Assembly (NCBI GenBank): GCA_016706595.1
Contig: JADJJH010000002.1
Location: 248,001-312,000 of the forward strand
Source of the DNA: Bacteroidota bacterium
Lineage (GTDB): Bacteria > Bacteroidota > Bacteroidia > Chitinophagales > Chitinophagaceae
Direction of reading: 5' to 3'
Length of the DNA: 64,000 nt
This document shows positions 35,871 to 44,214 of the stretch, in pieces (within the stretch, counting starts at the first letter, position 1; each line of letters begins with the position of its first letter). Both the position numbers and the translations under genes were made by a program. The notes below the pieces were generated by a model, which saw nothing but the letters and a program-made list of their open reading frames with translations, was not told the origin of the DNA and ran no database searches.

Positions 35871-38800
35871 TTAGTTTAACAGAACCAATTTTTGAAACTT
35901 GCTGGCTGTACGCCCGGATTGTGATTTCACTGCTAATTTGTATAAATAAACACCTTTAGCTAATTTATCTCCGAACTCATCTTTGCCATCCCATTCAATA
36001 TTATCGCAACGAGTACCTTCGCTATTGATCATGGTATGTATCGATTTTACAACCTTACCCGATACTGAAAAAATGCGGATACTTACGTCAAGATTTTGTC
36101 CTGGCATATTATGCTCGAACATAAATTGAGTATGGGTGGTAAATGGATTTGGATAATTGTAAACATGATTTAATTGTCCTTCTCCATCATTTACCACTAT
36201 AAAATCTAGGCTCACTTCACTTGAATTATTCGAAATATCCCAGGCTTTGATGACTAAAGTATGTTTTCCTTCGCTTAAATTATTTAGTGGGAATTTCAGG
36301 GAGCCTGAGCGATAGTCGTCTATATCGGCTTCAAAAAACTGATTTAAGACATATATATTTTGACCATTTCCATCAAGTGTTGCTGTGATATCATGCCCAA
36401 TAGAATTACCTGTATAGTTAATCCCATTATCATCCGACAATTTAAGTAACAGTGTTGAATTTGAGGTTGTGATTCCTCCGTTCACAAATTTCTCATCGTT
36501 AAGATAAGCTTTAATGATGGGTCCGGCATTATCTGTTCCGGCATTTGTATTACTTCCGCCAATAAAAACCTTTTTATCATTGCCGCTTGCATCCACCAAT
36601 CCATTATCGGCATAGTAACTTATTTTACCTTTTGAAATTTCATAATTGATATCTTTAGGCACCACAAAAGTGAAACTAAATTTTCCGTTTTTGACACTTG
36701 CCTTGCCTTTATAAATGGCATTATTTTGTACAAAATATTCCTTCTTTACATTATCAGTTCCATTTTGAAGGGTAGTCAATTTTTTAGGTTTATCTAAAAT
36801 TAAGGGGTATACGATACCGTTAAAATCTGATAATAAATTACCTTGTTTATCGGCTACATGACCGCTGATGGTATATTTCCCGAGCGCCTTTAATGTGTCA
36901 TAGGCAACGGTAACTGAAACCCCATTTATACTATCGGTAAGTACTTTATGTTTTGGAAATGCTAATGGAAGTGCCGGATCGCCTAATAAGGCAAACTTTC
37001 TGAAATTAGCCGCTGCATACTGACCGACATAAGTTACATAACGCAGATTTTTTGATAGCAAAAAGGCATCACCAAGGCTTGGGTATTCGCCATTTACCAT
37101 AGGTTCAAAACCGGTAAACATATAATTTTCATTCATCTCACGATTCTGATCTTGATATACCAAACGAGTAGTGGTCATTAAGGCAATGGCTCCACCATCA
37201 GGTTTATTTAATAATACTTCACCTGCCGACACTACATCAGGATCATCGAAAGGCGCAAAATCGCAAGTAGCAGTTATAAATAAGGGAAGCTTGTAAAGAT
37301 TATTCATAAGGTTCACATCATCCATCGAAAAAATTCGTTCTTCACACCAACCCAAAGGACCACCATGACCATTATAATTCATTAAAAAAGTACCATTATA
37401 AATTTGGGCACGAATTGAAGTATTGGCATCGGGTGTGCGCGGGCCGGCAGGTGTAGATTGTTCAACAAAACCATCGACATAAATTTTTGTAGGATTGAAA
37501 TTGGTTACAGAATCTGTAATGTATTTCGACATAATTTCACCATCATCTAGATGAACGCCCGAGTCGCCATCATCGGCATTAAAGGTCATTGAATTTTTCC
37601 AAGCGCCAAACGAATTCGGACTATCATAATTTATAATTTTATTAATGATTTGTGCCGCATTGTTAGCAGTAGAAATGGTAAATCTTCCGATACCAATATC
37701 GAGTGTATTTATTTGTCCGTTCACAAAACTGTTGAAGTTTTCTTGATCATCTAAGAAGCCAAAAAAATCATCAGAGCAATAGCCTGTAATCTTATCATTG
37801 CTTTCATAGGTTTCGTAGGTAGGTACTAAATTGGTATTGTTTTTTACTCGGTTTTTATAGTCATAGGACGCATCGCCTAAAAATAGAACATACTTTGGGA
37901 TATCATTCGCGGCTGAGCGATCGTAATACATTTTTAAAAAATCTCGAATGGCAGAAACATCTTGTGATCCTGATGAAAACTCATTATAAATTTCTTGAGG
38001 ACTTACAATTAAAGTTCTTAACCCACGTTTTGAAGTATGATGTGCAGCTAATTTTTCGGCTTCCGATTTTAAAGAATTTGGGGTGATGATAATATAATCC
38101 TTAACGGAGATATTATGCAGATTTTGATTACCCGTTTTCTCAATGAAAACCGGATTTAAAAGTTGCGTTCCATCATACGCAACAAAGCGTCTGTAGATAT
38201 CTGCTTCACGATTGAATGATAAATTGGTGCCTAACAAATTGCTTGTCATTTGTTGCGGCAATAATGGATTGGTAACTTCCCATACTAAGGTATTAGCATT
38301 TGCATTTTCGATTAGATATTGGCAAATATTACCACTCGCCACCACATTCAAATCCATAAAATTTAGATAGCCATTAAGTACCAATTTTCGTCGAGCATTT
38401 ACCCCAATAAAATCAAGATAGCCGCTGGCATTACTACTTCCTTTTGTAAATTGAATGCCAATATTGAATGCACCAGAACTTAAAGTTGTGTTTGACACTC
38501 GATCAAATGAACGAGTAACGGGATCGTAAAATGCACCCCCCACCGAACCTATGCCCTCGGTAAATAACAAATTTCCGTTTGCACTTACCGTCATGATACT
38601 TGTACCTGAACTTGAAATAGCACCTAATCGAGTACGAACACTTATCGGACTATCTACTAACAAATTCGGAAAATTAAACGCATAATTTCTTTGAAGATAT
38701 CTTCCCGGCAAATCGCTAAATTCATCACCCCACCATGTCTTCCCAAACTTTCCCGGGTTACTTGAATCCTTTTCAATAAAAACATAATCATTAAATGATG

Positions 38801-39683
38801 TGCTATTAATATTTGAGCTAGCCGGATTATTGAAAGAGGTTATTCGCTTTCCGTTTCCAACATTAAAACTGATAAAATAATAGCTGAGCTCGCTATAGAT
38901 ATTAAATCGATGGGCGAATAATTTATTTACCGAATCTTGCAGGTAAATACTATGTGGACCATTCGCGTAAAACAAAAAATAATCACCTGGGTTAAATTGT
39001 CCATCACCACCATCAACCACTTGGATTGCATTCTCGAATAAATCATCAATAGGTGCTATTTTATTATCTTCAGATAACATTTCACCACCATTGCCATATA
39101 AACGAATTGAATTGGTTATAATACTTGACGGTTCGACACCTAAATTATTTTTTATAAAATTATAATCAATCTTATAAATACCTTGTTGCGAAACGGCTAT
39201 TTTATAAAATTCGCCATTTGCTAAAACCGAATTATTTGCATAGACCCTTGTGCCATTAGTTTTTTGTAAGGGTGTAGATTCTTCTTGTATGTCTAGTTTA
39301 TACGAAATTAACTTATCGATTGAGCCATCGGCCTGTAATACATATTGAGGTATAAAAACAAGGGCAATGTTTTGTTTTTTTTCGATGGTGATTTTTACTT
39401 CAGGATTTGGACTAGAAGGAAGGGTGATTTTTTTATCCCAAACCGGATTTTGCATTTTTTCATATCGGGCATCAAGTAAACTTACTTTAGGTAATTGAAA
39501 ATGTTGAATCTTACTATGCTCGACTTTATATATTTCGTTAGATTTAATTTGATTGGGTTCATTACTTCTTACAGTAGGTGAACCTTGCAATAAATCAGTA
39601 TTTGATTTCATTTGTGCAGAAAGTTGTATCGCACAAAAGCACAAAGTACAAGAAAGGGTAATATTTAAAAATAGGGTCTTCAT
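35871..39683 (-). CDS. porU: Type IX secretion sortase PorU
   Basis: PorU is the C25-family cysteine peptidase that removes T9SS C-terminal domains and attaches cargo to the cell surface. The 1270-residue protein has a signal peptide (about 1-24), a long N-terminal beta-rich region, and a gingipain-like catalytic domain (about 545-935). His773 (NYNGHGGPLGW) and Cys807 (FITATCDFAPFDD) form the catalytic dyad. A T9SS-type C-terminal domain is present (about 1180-1270; YNYPNPFTTHTQFMFEHNM), which PorU is known to retain. It heads the porU-porV-ispF run and has its own promoter box. Confidence 0.96.
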   Translation of the reverse strand: MKTLFLNITLSCTLCFCAIQLSAQMKSNTDLLQGSPTVRSNEPNQIKSNEIYKVEHSKIQHFQLPKVSLLDARYEKMQNPVWDKKITLPSSPNPEVKITIEKKQNIALVFIPQYVLQADGSIDKLISYKLDIQEESTPLQKTNGTRVYANNSVLANGEFYKIAVSQQGIYKIDYNFIKNNLGVEPSSIITNSIRLYGNGGEMLSEDNKIAPIDDLFENAIQVVDGGDGQFNPGDYFLFYANGPHSIYLQDSVNKLFAHRFNIYSELSYYFISFNVGNGKRITSFNNPASSNINSTSFNDYVFIEKDSSNPGKFGKTWWGDEFSDLPGRYLQRNYAFNFPNLLVDSPISVRTRLGAISSSGTSIMTVSANGNLLFTEGIGSVGGAFYDPVTRSFDRVSNTTLSSGAFNIGIQFTKGSSNASGYLDFIGVNARRKLVLNGYLNFMDLNVVASGNICQYLIENANANTLVWEVTNPLLPQQMTSNLLGTNLSFNREADIYRRFVAYDGTQLLNPVFIEKTGNQNLHNISVKDYIIITPNSLKSEAEKLAAHHTSKRGLRTLIVSPQEIYNEFSSGSQDVSAIRDFLKMYYDRSAANDIPKYVLFLGDASYDYKNRVKNNTNLVPTYETYESNDKITGYCSDDFFGFLDDQENFNSFVNGQINTLDIGIGRFTISTANNAAQIINKIINYDSPNSFGAWKNSMTFNADDGDSGVHLDDGEIMSKYITDSVTNFNPTKIYVDGFVEQSTPAGPRTPDANTSIRAQIYNGTFLMNYNGHGGPLGWCEERIFSMDDVNLMNNLYKLPLFITATCDFAPFDDPDVVSAGEVLLNKPDGGAIALMTTTRLVYQDQNREMNENYMFTGFEPMVNGEYPSLGDAFLLSKNLRYVTYVGQYAAANFRKFALLGDPALPLAFPKHKVLTDSINGVSVTVAYDTLKALGKYTISGHVADKQGNLLSDFNGIVYPLILDKPKKLTTLQNGTDNVKKEYFVQNNAIYKGKASVKNGKFSFTFVVPKDINYEISKGKISYYADNGLVDASGNDKKVFIGGSNTNAGTDNAGPIIKAYLNDEKFVNGGITTSNSTLLLKLSDDNGINYTGNSIGHDITATLDGNGQNIYVLNQFFEADIDDYRSGSLKFPLNNLSEGKHTLVIKAWDISNNSSEVSLDFIVVNDGEGQLNHVYNYPNPFTTHTQFMFEHNMPGQNLDVSIRIFSVSGKVVKSIHTMINSEGTRCDNIEWDGKDEFGDKLAKGVYLYKLAVKSQSGRTASKFQKLVLLN

Positions 39684-39703
39684 AGTAAAATAATCAACAT
39701 GGT

Positions 39704-39711
39704 CAAAGGTA
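39704..39711 (-). promoter_or_regulatory. Candidate -7 promoter box for porU
   Basis: On the minus strand this reads TACCTTTG, matching TAnnTTTG, 21 nt upstream of the ATG at 39683. Confidence 0.45.
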
Positions 39712-39788
39712 AACTCTTTTCGCGAGCGAACTCATCAGCCAAACAACAAGTAAGGAAGTAAAAACGATAAGGTAATTCTAAAATTGTA

Positions 39789-41159
39789 TTAAGCCTCGGC
39801 TTTATTTTCGGATTCGTGTATCGTGACCTTAATTTTTTGCAATCGCATACGATCAAGTTGAACCACCATGAAATCGAAATGATCGAAGCTCACAATTTCA
39901 TTTTGAGCCGGAAATTTACCAGCGATTTCAAGTACTAATCCGGCTAATGAATCGCTTTCGCCTCTTATTTCATCAAAAGTTTCTACCGGTAAGGCTGTAA
40001 TTCTACAAAAATCGTTGATTAATGTTTTTCCTTCAAATAGGTAAGTGTGTTCATCTATTTTTTTTGCTAACAATTCATCATCATCAAATTCGTCCTTAAT
40101 CTCACCAATAATTTCTTCAAGAATGTCTTCGAGCGTAACAATACCAGATGTGCCACCAAATTCATCAACTACAATAGCCATATGGTTTCGTTTCAACTGA
40201 AACTCGCGAAGCAATGATTTAATTAATTTGGTTTCATGAACAAAGTTTACAACGCGAATGAGTTGATGCCAATTGAAGTCTTTATCATCAATATGTTGCA
40301 ATAAATCTTTTGTGTGAATGATCCCTTTTACTTCATCTAAGGATTCGTGATACACTGGCAGACGCGAAAAACCAGTTTCTAAAACTTGGCTTTTTAACTC
40401 GTCAAAATTCCAACTATAATCAATGCCTGAAACATCATGTCGGTTACGCATAATTTGCTTCACCGTAATTTCATTAAACTTTACAATCCCCTTAAAAATA
40501 TTCACTTCTTCTTTAGAAGCCGTATGACCTAACGTAAGATCTATGGCATTTTCCATGTCATCATTACTAATTTCATGTTTATTTCGTTGATTTAATTTGC
40601 CTTCTATAAAATAGGTTGATGAAACTAAAAATCGGCTTACCGGACTAAACAATTTATCAAGTAATGAAATAAAAGGCGCGGTAAAAACACATAGCTTGAG
40701 GTTATTTTGCGTGGCATACACTTTTGGCAAAACCTCTCCAAAAAGTACTAAGAAAAAAGTAACCACAACAACTTGCAATACAATATCGATTAACGATAAC
40801 ATGTGTAAGGGTAATTGCGGAAAGGATTGTTGCAGATTAACCAAACTGCTATACAATAAATTCGTACTGATGATGACGCCAATACTTAGAAAATTATTTC
40901 CAATTAACAAAGTGGCAAGAAGGCGTTTAGGGTTTTCAAGTAATCGAAGAATATTTTGATACCCTGACGTTTCTTTTTGTTTGATATAATTGATATCCTT
41001 AGCTGACAGAGAAAAGAACGCAACTTCGGAACCTGCAATGATCGCAGTAATCGCAAGAAGCAGGATTATTAAAAAAACCAATGCTATTTGCGCATTTGAA
41101 CTTAGTGTTGTAGTAAGAAGTGGTGAAAGTAAAGCTTGATATGCCGAATCAGGGTCCAA
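39789..41159 (-). CDS. gldE: Gliding motility-associated protein GldE (CNNM/CorC-like)
   Basis: This 456-residue inner-membrane protein has a DUF21/CNNM transmembrane domain (about 20-200; helices starting IALVFLIILLLAITAIIAG), two CBS domains (about 215-335; VKQIMRNRHDVSGIDYSW, VKGIIHTKDLLQHI, MAIVVDEFGGTSGIVTLEDILEEIIGEI), and a CorC/HlyC cap (about 350-450). The start codon is TTG. In Flavobacterium gliding genetics gldE is needed for motility; similar proteins elsewhere transport or sense divalent cations. The location downstream of mutY and ssb matches the gldE neighbourhood, but no gldD follows; porU takes the next position. Confidence 0.88.
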   Translation of the reverse strand: MDPDSAYQALLSPLLTTTLSSNAQIALVFLIILLLAITAIIAGSEVAFFSLSAKDINYIKQKETSGYQNILRLLENPKRLLATLLIGNNFLSIGVIISTNLLYSSLVNLQQSFPQLPLHMLSLIDIVLQVVVVTFFLVLFGEVLPKVYATQNNLKLCVFTAPFISLLDKLFSPVSRFLVSSTYFIEGKLNQRNKHEISNDDMENAIDLTLGHTASKEEVNIFKGIVKFNEITVKQIMRNRHDVSGIDYSWNFDELKSQVLETGFSRLPVYHESLDEVKGIIHTKDLLQHIDDKDFNWHQLIRVVNFVHETKLIKSLLREFQLKRNHMAIVVDEFGGTSGIVTLEDILEEIIGEIKDEFDDDELLAKKIDEHTYLFEGKTLINDFCRITALPVETFDEIRGESDSLAGLVLEIAGKFPAQNEIVSFDHFDFMVVQLDRMRLQKIKVTIHESENKAEA

Positions 41160-41214
41160 TTGGTTTAAGTTTCGTGAAAAATAGTAAACATGTATAATAT
41201 TTACAATTAGGTAG

Positions 41215-41222
41215 CAAATATA
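41215..41222 (-). promoter_or_regulatory. Candidate -7 promoter box for gldE
   Basis: On the minus strand this reads TATATTTG, starting right after the ssb stop codon and 56 nt upstream of the gldE start. Confidence 0.45.
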
Positions 41223-41654
41223 TTAAAAAGTCAATTCACCCGACAAATCATTTGGTTCGGCGGGGTTAGATGGCGTATTAATTTCTGTTGATAATTCGTC
41301 AAACTCGCTCCTATGTTCATTATTACGCTTGTCGAGCATAACAAGGTTGGTGCCAATTATTTCTGTAATAAAGCGTTTATTCTTGTCTTTGTCTTCCCAT
41401 GAACGGGTTTTCAAGCATCCTTCGAGGTGTATTAAGCTGCCTTTGTGTAGATATTTTGCAGCAAGTTCAGCGAGTCCTCTCCATAAAACAATGTTGTGCC
41501 ATTCGGTTTGTGGCACCGTATTTCCCTTTTTGTCTTTATAGGTTTCGGTGGTAGCCAATGGAAATTTTGCTACCGGAATATTGCCTTCGATATATATTAT
41601 CTCGGGGTCTCTTCCCAGATTCCCAATAAGGAATACATGATTTACACCTCTCAT
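41223..41654 (-). CDS. ssb: Single-stranded DNA-binding protein
   Basis: This 143-residue protein has the SSB OB fold (about 1-108; MRGVNHVFLIGNLGRDPEI, FPLATTETYKDK, TEWHNIVLWRGLAELA, YLHKGSLIHLEGCLKTRSWED). The tail is acidic and short. It ends SGELTF rather than the canonical DDDIPF-like tip that recruits repair enzymes, but keeps a terminal aromatic residue. It lies 24 bp downstream of mutY on the same strand and probably shares its transcript. Confidence 0.93.
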   Translation of the reverse strand: MRGVNHVFLIGNLGRDPEIIYIEGNIPVAKFPLATTETYKDKKGNTVPQTEWHNIVLWRGLAELAAKYLHKGSLIHLEGCLKTRSWEDKDKNKRFITEIIGTNLVMLDKRNNEHRSEFDELSTEINTPSNPAEPNDLSGELTF

Positions 41655-41678
41655 TGTCTTTTGATTTAGAAAAGGAAA

Positions 41679-42689
41679 CTAAAGATAATCAAATTTCTTA
41701 AAAAAGGAAATTATCATTCTGGGAAATGCAAAATCAGTAAGGGCTGTTTTTTTTACTTTAATGAATTCGATAGGTAAATGTTGCTTTTTAGATTCGATAT
41801 GTACGATACGAAAATGCCCATATAATTGCTGGTGCGTTAATTGCTGACGTAAACTGAAAGATTTTTCGACTTTCATTGAATTTAAAAAAATAGGGGAATT
41901 AGGTTTTTCCTTTCCGTTAGTTTCAATCATATAAGGGGTATGTAAATCCTTCCAAATATCTTTTTCATTTCTTTTTATCAGGTATAAATTCGTTTCATCT
42001 TGCAAAACATAAAAATGAAAATGTCTTATTTTCAAAGCCTTCTTTTCTTTTTTTACAGGATATTCAGTTACTTTATTTTGTGCTTTAGCAATACAAATCT
42101 TGCTAAAAGGGCATTCAGTACAATGCGGACTCGCCGGTTTACAAATGATAGCACCAAAATCCATAATGGCTTGATTATATTGAGCTGATTTTGTGCTTGG
42201 CATGAGCTTGAAGGCTAATTCTTGAAAATATTTTTTGCCTTTTGCATCATGAAAAGTTTTCTTTATGCCAAAAATTCTACTCAAAACACGTACAACATTT
42301 CCATCCACAACTGCATGTGGAAGATTGTAAGCGAAGGATGCAATGGCTGCCGCGGTATAATCGCCAATGCCTTTTAATTCGCGGATTTCATGGTATGTAT
42401 TCGGAAATTGTCCATGATATTTTTCAGCTATTATTTTAGCGGTTAGCAATAAATTCCGACAACGATTATAATAACCTAACCCTTGCCATAGGCGAAAAAC
42501 TTCTTCCTCTTTGGCTAGGGCCAGATTATGTATATTGGGATATTTTTTGGTAAATGCCAGATAATATTTTTCGCCTTGAATAACTCGAGTTTGTTGGAGG
42601 ATAATTTCACTTAGCCAAATTTTATAAGGGTCACGAATACCTTTCCAAGGCATTTTTCGTTGGTTAAGATGTTGATTCCAATCTAACAA
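41679..42689 (-). CDS. mutY: A/G-specific adenine glycosylase
   Basis: MutY removes adenine mispaired with 8-oxoguanine. The helix-hairpin-helix glycosylase domain (about 10-220) has the catalytic Glu in SEIILQQTRV and the catalytic Asp in VVDGNVVRVLSR. The 4Fe-4S site is CKPASPHCTECPFSKIC (C-x6-C-x2-C-x5-C), and a shorter NUDIX-like C-terminal domain follows. The given start is a TTG at 42689, but the family usually begins a few residues earlier. The frame stays open upstream with matching residues (FPELLLDWN) and no ATG, GTG or TTG beyond 42689, so the true start is uncertain. HU diverges from it. Confidence 0.92.
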   Translation of the reverse strand: MLDWNQHLNQRKMPWKGIRDPYKIWLSEIILQQTRVIQGEKYYLAFTKKYPNIHNLALAKEEEVFRLWQGLGYYNRCRNLLLTAKIIAEKYHGQFPNTYHEIRELKGIGDYTAAAIASFAYNLPHAVVDGNVVRVLSRIFGIKKTFHDAKGKKYFQELAFKLMPSTKSAQYNQAIMDFGAIICKPASPHCTECPFSKICIAKAQNKVTEYPVKKEKKALKIRHFHFYVLQDETNLYLIKRNEKDIWKDLHTPYMIETNGKEKPNSPIFLNSMKVEKSFSLRQQLTHQQLYGHFRIVHIESKKQHLPIEFIKVKKTALTDFAFPRMIISFFKKFDYL

Positions 42690-42770
42690 AAGCTCAGGAA
42701 ATGAGGAGTATTGAGTATTTGGTTGGGAGTTTTTTATAGCCAGAAAACAGATTTTAAAATAAATTAATAT

Positions 42771-42778
42771 TACTTTTG
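42771..42778 (+). promoter_or_regulatory. Candidate -7 promoter box for the HU gene
   Basis: TACTTTTG matches TAnnTTTG, 33 nt before the ATG at 42812. It lies in the short gap shared with mutY. Confidence 0.5.
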
Positions 42779-42811
42779 TCCAAAGTTATTCATAAATAAA
42801 GTAAAACGCAG

Positions 42812-43123
42812 ATGAAGAAGGCCGATTTAATTAATCTGATTTCAGAAAAAACAGGGGTACCTAAAGTAGATGTACTTGTTTCTATCGAAAGTTTCTTCAC
42901 CAATGTGAAACAAAGTTTAGCCGAAGGTGAGAATGTTTATATTAGGGGCTTTGGGAGCTTTATTACAAAAAAACGCGCTGCTAAAGTAGGTCGAAATATC
43001 AAACAAAATACATCGGTTTATATTCCCGAGCATTTTGTACCTGCTTTTAAACCTGCTAAAGAATTTACCGAGGAAGTGAAAAAACTTAAAACATCTAATA
43101 TCGAAGTCGTATCGCACGACTAA
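42812..43123 (+). CDS. HU/IHF-family DNA-binding protein
   Basis: This 103-residue nucleoid protein has a complete HU fold (MKKADLINLISEKTGVPKVD, VYIRGFGSFITKKRAAKVGRN) and the DNA-bending arm segment (YIPEHFVPAFKPAKEFTEEVK). A Ser/Asp-containing tail extends past the usual 90 residues. It belongs to the HU-beta/IHF type common in Bacteroidota. It is followed by the TPR gene and the COX24-domain gene on the same strand, and by RNase E/G. Confidence 0.93.
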   Translation: MKKADLINLISEKTGVPKVDVLVSIESFFTNVKQSLAEGENVYIRGFGSFITKKRAAKVGRNIKQNTSVYIPEHFVPAFKPAKEFTEEVKKLKTSNIEVVSHD

Positions 43124-43144
43124 CACAACTCATTCAGTAATTAA

Positions 43145-43996
43145 GTGCAGAAAAAACAAATTATTCTTATTGGAAGTGCCATACTTCTCATTGGCTTACT
43201 ATTCTTATTAGGGAATCGAAAGGGCGATGAATCGAAGAGCAAATCGGCTGGTGAAGGCAATGTGCCCATGGCTCAGGGCGGTATGGACAATCACGAAACG
43301 GAAGTTTTAGATTTTGATAAGTATATGCTTGATTCGGAAGCTGCCCTATCAACTGATGTTTCCGCTCAACTAAAAAAACTAAAAGCCCTTGCCGAAGCCA
43401 ACAATTCAGCTATTCAAAATAAGGATCTGGCTGAGTTTTGGGAGAAACATGAAAACCTGAATATGGCGGCTCATTTTTATAAAAAAGCAGCGTTTTTGGA
43501 AAATACAGAAAAAAGTGTCACATTTGCCGGCAACTTATTCGTAGCGTTGATGCAAAAATCAGAAGACGCTTCGATTAGGAGGTGGCAAGCGAAGGAAGCT
43601 ATTACGTGTTTTAATAAAGCACTTGAACTAAATCCTGAGAATGTCGAAACAAAAATTGCTTTAGCTACCTGCTATACCGAAGGTACCGGCGAAACGATGA
43701 AGGGCGTTACTCTGCTGCGAGAAATCACACAGAAAGATAGCAACAACATTTCTGCAAATATTATTTTAGGAAAGTTGGCCATACAATCGGGACAATTAGA
43801 TAAAGCCATAAAAAGACTAGAACTCGTTCTTACTATAAAGCCGGATAATACAGAGGCAATGTATTTTTTAGCCGAAGCCTACAAAAGCCAAGGCAACAAA
43901 GAGAAAGCTATTTCTTTGTTTGAAAAATGCAAGAAACTCGTAAACAATCCCGATTTTACTAAAGAGATCGACAACTATATAAACTCATTTAAATAG
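43145..43996 (+). CDS. Membrane-anchored TPR-repeat protein
   Basis: This 283-residue protein starts at a GTG 21 bp after the HU stop. A transmembrane segment (about 5-22; IILIGSAILLIGLLFLL) anchors it, and a linker leads to TPR repeats from about residue 95 to 275 (EHENLNMAAHFYKKAAFLE, ACFNKALELNPENVE, AIKRLELVLTIKPDNTEAMY, KEKAISLFEKCKKL). TPR units mediate protein-protein contacts. The partner is unknown. It sits within the HU-TPR-COX24-RNase E/G run, which suggests co-expression with nucleoid and RNA functions. Confidence 0.85.
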   Translation: MQKKQIILIGSAILLIGLLFLLGNRKGDESKSKSAGEGNVPMAQGGMDNHETEVLDFDKYMLDSEAALSTDVSAQLKKLKALAEANNSAIQNKDLAEFWEKHENLNMAAHFYKKAAFLENTEKSVTFAGNLFVALMQKSEDASIRRWQAKEAITCFNKALELNPENVETKIALATCYTEGTGETMKGVTLLREITQKDSNNISANIILGKLAIQSGQLDKAIKRLELVLTIKPDNTEAMYFLAEAYKSQGNKEKAISLFEKCKKLVNNPDFTKEIDNYINSFK

Positions 43997-44024
43997 ATTA
44001 TTTTTTAACAAAAACATTTTAATC

Positions 44025-44114
44025 ATGCCTTGCGGAAAAAAACGTAAACGTCACAAAATTGCAACTCATAAGCGTAAAAAACGTTTAAGAAAGAATCGTC
44101 ATAAGAAGAAGTAA
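44025..44114 (+). CDS. AURKAIP1/COX24-domain small basic protein (mS38-like)
   Basis: This 29-residue protein (MPCGKKRKRHKIATHKRKKR, then LRKNRHKKK) is almost entirely Lys, Arg and His. It matches the short AURKAIP1/COX24-domain proteins annotated in Bacteroidota, which resemble the core of mitochondrial ribosomal protein mS38. That suggests a small-ribosomal-subunit association, but I infer this by similarity. It lies 28 bp after the TPR gene and before a strong terminator, so it ends the HU-TPR transcript. It is too short for most gene finders. Confidence 0.85.
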   Translation: MPCGKKRKRHKIATHKRKKRLRKNRHKKK

Positions 44115-44137
44115 TTATCCCTCTTGTAATTTATTGA

Positions 44138-44175
44138 ACACAAAGCATTTTGAAAAAAGTGCTTTGTGTATTTTT
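44138..44175 (+). terminator. Terminator after the COX24-domain gene
   Basis: A perfect 10-bp stem (acacaaagca at 44138-44147 with tgctttgtgt at 44160-44169) is followed by ATTTTT. The T run doubles as part of the next promoter's -7 box. Confidence 0.8.
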
Positions 44176-44176
44176 G
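44169..44176 (+). promoter_or_regulatory. Candidate -7 promoter box for the RNase E/G gene
   Basis: TATTTTTG matches TAnnTTTG and overlaps the last base of the terminator stem and its T run. The GTG start of the gene lies 38 nt downstream. Confidence 0.4.
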
Positions 44177-44214
44177 TGAACGCATGATTATGATGATCAG
44201 TAACTACTGAACTT

